From the NCBI RefSeq assembly GCF_000208865.1, contig NC_018385.1:1284724-1348723 (forward strand): DNA of 64,000 bases. The letters are read 5' to 3'. The translations under genes and the position numbers were made by a program. The notes below the pieces were generated by a model. That model saw only the letters and a list, made by a program, of their open reading frames with translations, did no database searches and was not told the DNA's origin. This DNA comes from Neospora caninum Liverpool (lineage: Eukaryota > Apicomplexa > Conoidasida > Eucoccidiorida > Sarcocystidae). The first letter of the stretch is position 1; each line of letters begins with the position of its first letter. This document shows positions 57,008 to 64,000 of the stretch, one piece after another.

Positions 57008-60000
57008 ATGGAGCGGCAGAAGATCGCGCTGAGCAACTTTCTGCTGGAGATTTGCCCGGCGCTGCTGAACTGCAGCCGCCAGTCTCTCCAGTCGCTCCTC
57101 GCGAAGGAGGCGGACCGCACGCTGCAAACGTTTCTCTTGGAGCAGCAGCAGGTTCTCGTCGTCGGCCGCGAACCGGTCGCGAAGAAGAAGAACGGGGCCC
57201 CGGGGAGCGGCGCCGAGGCTGCTCCCCCTGGGGACCGCCCTGAGGAGCCTCCCGCCGACGAAAACGACGAGGAGGAACAGTTTCGTTTGTTTGTCGAACT
57301 GGGGTTCGCCGCCCACGCACTGACTCGGGCGAACTCCGTCGCGTTCCTGAAACGCCCAGGGTTCTCCCTCGAGGAGCAGGAGCCCTCGCCCGAAGTCGGA
57401 GACGACGAGGCTTCCCCTGCGGGGGAGTCTGTGCACCATGCGCCGATGCATGCACGGAAAACAATCGGGCAGCAACTCGCCGTGATGCGGTGCGGCTTTG
57501 GAGAAGAAGCGGAGACGTCCCTCGACGTCACGCAGCTGTACATGCAGCGGGGTCTCGCGCCGATGCTCAACGTGGCGCTGACGCAAAAGGAGACAGAGGG
57601 GACAGGAGCGCCGGCGGGCGGCGCGCAGGCTGGCGGGAACGGCTCTGCGGCGGGCGGTCAGGAAGAAGCCGCCGAGGGCCCTGCGCAGAACAAAGTCGCG
57701 AGTTCCAGTCTCCACCAAACAGTCAACAAGAAGATGGCCGAGCTGCTCCTCGCCGTCCAGCAGGCACAGCAAAACGTAGACATTCCTCTCGTTCAACTCG
57801 CCGTCGACCCCGTCATCGAGGCTGCCGTGAAGACCGCTCAGGCTGCTGGCCGAAAGGCGACCGTCGAGGACTTGGGCGACTACCTCCACAACACCGGCTA
57901 CCTCATTGCGCTGCAAAACCACGTCAATCGATGGATCAAGGACATCCAAAAGATCTGCCGAATGCAAAGGTAACACCGACACGACAAGGAAAGAGAGGGA
58001 TAGAACGGGAGACGGTTCACTTTTCTGCAGCTTGCCGGGGGATGACGGTCCCGGCTCGAGAAGACACGCGAGTGACAGCGAACGGGTTTCGGACCAGGCG
58101 TCACCCGAACGCCTGGCCACCCTCTTAACGCGCGTTCTTGTCTTTTCCTCACTTCTTCCGCTTCGGAGACGAAAGGTCTTGCCGGCCTGCGACAGAGTGT
58201 TTCTTTTCTTCGTCTCGGGCTTTCGCGCTCAGCAGATTTTGAAGCGACGAGTCGTAGCCGCTGGGGGCACGATACACCTTCTCACGCACACCTGGTCTCC
58301 CTGCCTTGCGTTCGTCTTCTCGGCTGCGTGCCTGGTCTTTTACATCCCCTGCCGCCTCTCGCTTCTCGCTCTTCTCTCCCATTCTTTCATCTCTCTTTTG
58401 TCTCTCTTTTGTGTCTTCTGCGCCTCTGTTCTTTGTGTTCTTTGCGGCGCGCGTTTTCTTCGCTCCGTCGTTTTCTCATCTCGCGGCCAGCGTTCGCGGT
58501 TTCCGTGTGTTTTTCTCAGAGACGCGAGCACCGGCAGCGCGGCGGAAGAAGTGAACTTCTGGGTGGGCATGGAGAGGGCCATTTCGCACGTGGAGGAGCA
58601 GCTGAAGACGCCGGAGGCCGAGCTGACGCTGCAGGTGCTCAAGCAGACGCGGAAGGTGTTTGCGACGATGACGTTTGAGCAAGACGCCGGACTGAAGCAG
58701 GCGTCAGACATGGTGGCGAGTGTGAACATTTTGATTCGGGACTTCCCCGTCAACGACTTGCTCGGCGCAACTTCCGTCGAGCAACTGACGCAGGCTGTCC
58801 GCACTGTCTTCATGCATCTGCGCAAGTTGAAGAACGCGACGCAGTACCCTCTCTCGAGAGCCTACCACTTGGTGGAGGCGCTGTCCAGAGATCTGAGTCA
58901 GCGACTCGTCGCCGTGCTCTCGCAGCAACACTTGCTCCTCCTCAGCTTTGAGGAATTCGAACACGCGACGGGCGGGTAAGTCGACTGTGTGGCGGGTTCC
59001 CCGGGACCTCTTGCGCGGCCTGGCTCTGAATCTGTCAGACTCCAGACGCTCTACAGAGATACATAACCGAACACCCTGTGCGCGCTTTCTAAGGAGAGAA
59101 AGGTGGTTGTTTACTTTGGGATGCGTGTCGACTTGGGATGCGTGCATACTTCGGGATCGATTCCCGCGAGAAGGAAGCACTCTCCGATCGCGATCGCGAG
59201 TGATTTCCCAAACTATGTGGCCCGCCTTCCAGCAGACAAAGAGGCCAACTGTCGGCTTTTTGTATCCTAGGTACTAGAATGTCTCTATTCGATTTGATCT
59301 GTACAGTTCTGGATCGCGGAACCTTTATACAGAGACATAAGATTGTTCTCTGCAGCTGCCTCCGCTCCGGTGTACATATACAGACGTCGCTGTCTAGACA
59401 TTTCTGCGACCTTCTCCGGGCGCGCGCGCGTCTGTGGTTTATCTCGCGTCTCCTGCAGAGGCAGCGCGCCTCGATTCCACCGGCGCGGTTTCCTCGCATA
59501 GAGACATTGGGGTTTCCGTCGTTTCTTCGTGTCTCGGACGCGGGCTGTCTTCGTTTCGCGCGCGGGAGATGTTCTCGGCACTCGCGCGTGTGTCTGCGCG
59601 GCTTGTCCCCGTTCTTCTCCAGGTGTTCCGAGTTGTTTCGGACGTGGGAAGAGGAGGTGCGTCAGTTCAAGGAGATGGTTCGAGACCAGTCGAAGAAGCG
59701 CGGTTTGTCGGAGCGCCCGCCGGCGAAGCTCGTCTGCGAGCACTTGGTGATTCAGGAGCGGCTTGGCGAGTTGCGCCAGTTTCGACGGCAACACCACCGC
59801 CTGAAGGAGGTGATTTCGAAGGTTCTTTCGGAGAGTGCAGGCGGCGACTTGACTGCGCAGAAGGAGGTGGCGAGCGCGTACGAACTCATGCAGTCTGTCG
59901 ACGTCTTGGATTTGTCCCGGGCGGGCCAGGAGGCGTGGGAAGCCGCTCGGAAGGCGTACGACGACCGGATTGATCGGGTCGAGTCGCAAATCACTGCGCG

Positions 60001-60741
60001 TTTGCGCGACCGCCTCGGCGCCTCGACGACTTCTGGCGAGATGTTTCGGGTCTTCTCGCAGTTCAACGCGCTCTTCTTTCGGCCGCGCGTCCGCGGCGCG
60101 ATCCAGGAGTACCAAACCACGCTCATCCAGCAAGTGAAGATGGATCTGCGCAAACTGCAGGAGGCGTTTCTCGACGGCCACCAGCGCGTGGAGACCCTCA
60201 CGATGGCTGAGGCGCGAGACATGGCGCCGATCGCCGGATCGATCGTCTGGGAGCGGCAACTCGAGCGGAGACTCGAGGGCCTGGTGCGCCGCATCGAAGA
60301 CGTCCTCGGCCGAGGCTGGGAACAACACGTCGAAGGCCAAAAGCTCCGCCAAGACATCGACGCCTTCAAGCAGCGCTTGAGTCAAAACCAACTCTTCGAG
60401 AACTGGCTGCAAATGGTCAAGGACGAAAAGCGCCTCGACGCCAGCGAACACATCTTCGTCATCCGCGTTCTCGGAGGCAAAGGCTTCGAACTCGACGTCA
60501 ACTTCGACTCAGACCTCCTCACCCTCTTCAAAGAGGCAAGTCAACACAGAGCCGCGCAGAGCCCCACCTCACACACCAATATATATATATATATATATAT
60601 ATGCGCGACGTAGGTATACAGAGGTACAGTCAGTAGACATATATATATATATATATATATATGGGAGTGACCATACATGCCGCTCAAATGCGATTCACGC
60701 CCGTATCTACATTAATATCTATATATCTTTATATATATAGA

Positions 60742-60778
<37 letters not shown>

Positions 60779-61300
60779 CTGGAATGAGCCACGTGTTTTG
60801 AATGTGCTGAGATGCTGTTTCCCCTTTTCGTCTTTGTGCAGGTTCGGCTGTTGAACACACTGCAGTTTCGCATTCCGTATTCGGTGAAGGTGATGGCTGA
60901 CGAAGCGAAGGTACTGTATCCGTTTGTGACCACGTTGCGCGTCGTCCTGAGGACGTACGCGGAGGCGTGTCGCCGAATTGAGTGCGCGCCGTCGCCCGTG
61001 AGCGCGGGCGGCATGCGCACGAGGTCCGGAGACTCGATCATTGCTCTCCTCGTTGCGTCTTACCAACGTGAGGCGCAGCAGCGACTGGCTGAAGGCATGG
61101 GACTGCGCTGGGACTCGGATAGACTCGAGGCGTACGTCAGGAAAGTCTCCGATGTCATGTACAGCTTCGAAGGAAAAGTCGACGCAGGGATCAAACGCCA
61201 CCAAGACGCGCTCCAAGACATGGACGCCATCAAAGACGTCCCTCTCGACGCCTCCAAAGAAACGCTCCAAGAGGCAAGCGACTCCACAGAGTGCTGTAGA

Positions 61301-61337
<37 letters not shown>

Positions 61338-64000
61338 GACATACATACATAGACGTATGTACCTGTGTTGGCTTATATGTACACATTTGCATTTATATCT
61401 ATCAATGCGGTAGTATATATATATCTATATGTGTATATATCTATATATATATATATAGATAGATAGATAGATATATGCGCATTTGCCCATGGGCACAAGT
61501 ATCTCTATTCTCTTATATATATAGAAAAGACCTCTAGAGCTGCAGCAGCCTTTTCAGATTCCCCTTTTCCGCTGGGAAGACGTATTTGCACGAAGTGCTT
61601 CTTTCGTGGGGATGTCCCAACGGGTCTCGCCGGCGAATTCACCCTTTTTTTTTCAAGATGGGACTCGCTCTTCACCGCCTCTGTCTCTGCTGCTTCCTGC
61701 TCAGCGCATACGTGTATTTAGAAGCTGTTGTGCTGCGTGTCTCTGTGTGCGGGTTTTGTGTCCAGATGCTGGTGAAAGTACAGAAACACATTGAAGAGCA
61801 ACAGCTTCAGCACTTTTCAAACATTCCCCGGTGGACGCGGTTGCTCGACAGACACGTGGAGACGATTCTCCGCAACCGAGTCGTCGACACCGTCAACGCG
61901 TGGGTGAAGCAATTCGAAGGATGGCCCCATGCCGGTACTTCCCTCGTCAAAAAACCGGCGGTTCTTGAGATTCAGGTAAACCTTACTGGCAACTTCGGCG
62001 GTGGCTCCTGGTGCGAGCACCTTAATGGGCCAAGACATACACATTTATACAGTCGATTACGTTGCGACATACCGGTATTGAACGAAATATGCAGATATCT
62101 GTAGACATATATATATATATATATATATATAGATTTATTCAGGCATCTGGAGACATGCATATATATACAGATCGATACCTGTAATATATATATATATATA
62201 TATATACGTATTGAGTGAGGGATGTGCAACTCCGCTGTAGAGAACGCGCTGGCCGTACGTCCATGCATCGATCACAAATCTCTGTCTTCCGCGAGAGTCG
62301 CTTTTCGACGGTTAGACATGCACTCTTCGTCCGCCGTTTTCTTTCGAGTCGTGCCTCCGGACGAAGTTGCTCCGCAGTCTGGAGAAAGGTCCGAACATCA
62401 TCGTAGTCGCAGATATGCATCCATATTTGTATATGCGTCCATACACATATGTATATATGAAAATATGTATTCATGCTTGTATTAGCGTGCGTTTTTGTGG
62501 ATTTTTTCTCAGCTGCGGAACCAGGTGTTGCAAGTCTTCCCCCCAGTTGAGGCGGCGCACCAGTACTGGATGGGAGAGTTGCACAACACGATCGCGTCAG
62601 TTTGTTTGTTGCCTCGGCTGTCGTCTCGGATCGGCGCGAGTGCGGCTGCCTTTGACGAATTCGATGATTCCGGAAGCTCCGACGAAGAAGGAAACGGAAA
62701 GGACGAAAGTCTACAGAGGCCGAAACTCCGCAAAGACCGCACGTACAGACACCTGTCGCAACTTGTAGATCCCACTGTCTTTTACCACGCGTACGACGTC
62801 ATCAACGGTAAGGCGAGGACACGCAAAATGTCCAAGGCAGAGAGGAAAGGAGAAAAGAACAAACTGAGAACAGAGCAACACGAGAGAAGAAAGTGAAAGG
62901 AAAATGAGAACAACGGAGAACGTGTGTTTTTTTTTCTTGGCTCTGCGTTCCGAGTTGAGCCCCCGAGAGGTAAATCCTTGGACGTGTTTCTACGTGTCTT
63001 TTATCTCTCGCCCGTCGCCTTCTTCTCTTCCTTTATCTGCGAGTTCCGTGCTGTCTCTGGCCTTTCTCTGTCTCTGCGTCGTCCTCGAAGAAGGCGAGAG
63101 TGTCGTTTGCTGCCTTGGGGTGTACAGCTCACATTCAGCGGGTGAAGGCGTACGTGCAAACATGGCTCCAGTACCAGGTTTTGTGGGACGTGGACGTGAA
63201 CGAGGTGATAGGCCGACTCTGCGACGACATCGAGACATGGCAGCATCTTCTGAACGAAATCAAAGCCGCGCGAAGCACCTTCGACACGCACGAAAACCAA
63301 GAAGAATTCGGCGCAACCGTAGTCGACCACCAACAAGTAAACATCGAAACCCGTTTCCATTTTTCTCCACGTGTCTCGCTGCATGCATTTCGCACACCAA
63401 TACATACACCCGTGCATGCAGACACATGCAACCAGGTCCACATAAGTGTGCGTGCGTTTCTAGCTATCCATCTATATACATATATCTACCTGTCTATATC
63501 TATCTATGTATCTATCTATCTATGTATCTATCTATCTATGTATATATATATATATATATATTAGTACGTTTCTCTGTGGATGTTTCAATGTGTCCACGTG
63601 TGCGGTGAAGCAGGAGGCACCGTAAAGCGTAAGAGCTGTTTCGATGTGAGAAATCAAGAGCGGTGTTGTCGCATCCCAGAACTCGCGTTTTTCAATCGTG
63701 TCCGCCCAGTCTTTTCCACTTTTGTTTTACCGCTTTTTGTCTCTTTCTCTCATACCCTTTTTCTCTCTTTTCTCGTGTTTCAGGCGCAGGCAAAGCTGAA
63801 CGTCAAGTACGACGGTTGGCACCGGGAGATTTTGCATGCGTTTGCTCAGAAGGTGGCGGCGCGCAGCGAGGCGTTTTACAAGCATTTGCATTCCTTGTTG
63901 ACGGATTTGGAGGAGCAAGGTCGCGCGGAAGACCCGACGGAGACGTCGATTTCCGCCGTCACTTTTCTGTCCATGTCGCAGTTTCAGATGGACGCGTTCG
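57008..64000 (+). CDS. DYNC1H1: cytoplasmic dynein 1 heavy chain, N-terminal tail (5' part)
   Basis: Eight exons up to the window edge, in continuous phase: 57008-57969, 58520-58975, 59623-60535, 60842-61273, 61766-61975, 62513-62807, 63101-63336, 63784-64000+; about 1,240 residues so far. The order of blocks follows the DHC_N1 tail of cytoplasmic dynein 1: VNFWVGMERAISHVEEQL, RDFPVNDLLGATSVEQL, SFEEFEHATGG joined to CSELFRTWEEE, RQFRRQHHRLKEVI, RIDRVESQITARLRDRLG, EMFRVFSQFNALFFRPRVRG, WEQHVEGQKLRQDIDAFK and YVQTWLQYQVLWDVDV. This tail dimerises and binds intermediate and light-intermediate chains; the AAA motor ring lies beyond the window. The start ATG opens MERQKIALSNFLLEICPALL. Exon 1 carries a coccidian Ala/Gly-rich insertion (57590-57680). 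Two introns, after 60535 and 61273, begin with GC. Introns contain several TA tracts. Confidence 0.96.
60536..60841 (+). other. GC-AG intron of dynein, with TA tracts
   Basis: GAG|GCAAGT to TGTGCAG|GTT joins TLFKE to VRLLNTLQFRIPY in phase 0. The donor is the classic GC-intron consensus. TA tracts lie at about 60578-60602, 60638-60662 and 60757-60778. Confidence 0.85.
61274..61765 (+). other. second GC-AG intron of dynein
   Basis: GAG|GCAAGC to GTCCAG|ATG joins ETLQE to MLVKVQKHIEEQ in phase 0. A TA tract lies at about 61301-61334. Confidence 0.8.
62108..62206. repeat. paired TA tracts in dynein intron
   Basis: TA runs at about 62108-62131 and 62182-62205 flank a short spacer in the intron before exon 62513-62807. 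Confidence 0.9.
63490..63562. repeat. TCTA/TGTA tetranucleotide repeat followed by TA tract
   Basis: CTATCTATGTAT units repeat about four times before a run of about ten TA units in the last intron visible of the dynein gene. Confidence 0.85.

Overview
The window is nuclear DNA from a tissue-cyst-forming coccidian apicomplexan, most likely Toxoplasma gondii or a close relative (Hammondia, Neospora). Three things point there: a rhoptry neck protein RON2 family gene, a secreted degenerate protein kinase of the ROP type, and intron-rich housekeeping genes with GCATGC promoter words and many TA microsatellites. Species was not determined. Gene models were built by hand from splice signals, reading phase and remembered family motifs; no alignment or database search was run.

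Layout, left to right. (1) 1-1530, plus: the 3' end of a TtcA-like PP-loop tRNA thiolation enzyme. (2) about 3247-4103, minus: a degenerate EF-hand protein of calmodulin/light-chain type, 5' end not found. (3) 7693-17388, minus: a complete 16-exon RON2-like gene with signal peptide, C-terminal membrane segments and a two-cysteine loop; one intron has a one-base phase problem. (4) 22455-25237, plus: a 4-exon secreted or membrane-anchored pseudokinase, head to head with the RON2-like gene across about 5 kb. (5) 27135-30482, minus: PDCD2/Tsr4 homologue, 4 exons. (6) 31638-39247, plus: SDA1 homologue, 13 exons, head to head with PDCD2 across 1.15 kb. (7) 40562-51297, minus: NSUN2/Trm4-type tRNA m5C methyltransferase, about 17 exons, introns full of TA repeats and a 67-bp minisatellite. 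(8) 57008-64000, plus: the first eight exons of cytoplasmic dynein 1 heavy chain, running off the window.

Functionally there are two themes. The RON2-like protein and the pseudokinase are candidate secretory-organelle (rhoptry) products. PDCD2, SDA1, NSUN2 and the TtcA-like enzyme serve ribosome assembly and tRNA modification; PDCD2 (small subunit) and SDA1 (large subunit) share one intergenic region with three GCATGC words. Points worth a second look are the short cysteine loop and phase break of the RON2-like gene, the pseudokinase, three GC-AG introns, micro-exons, a family of dispersed repeats, and the PDCD2/SDA1 bidirectional promoter.
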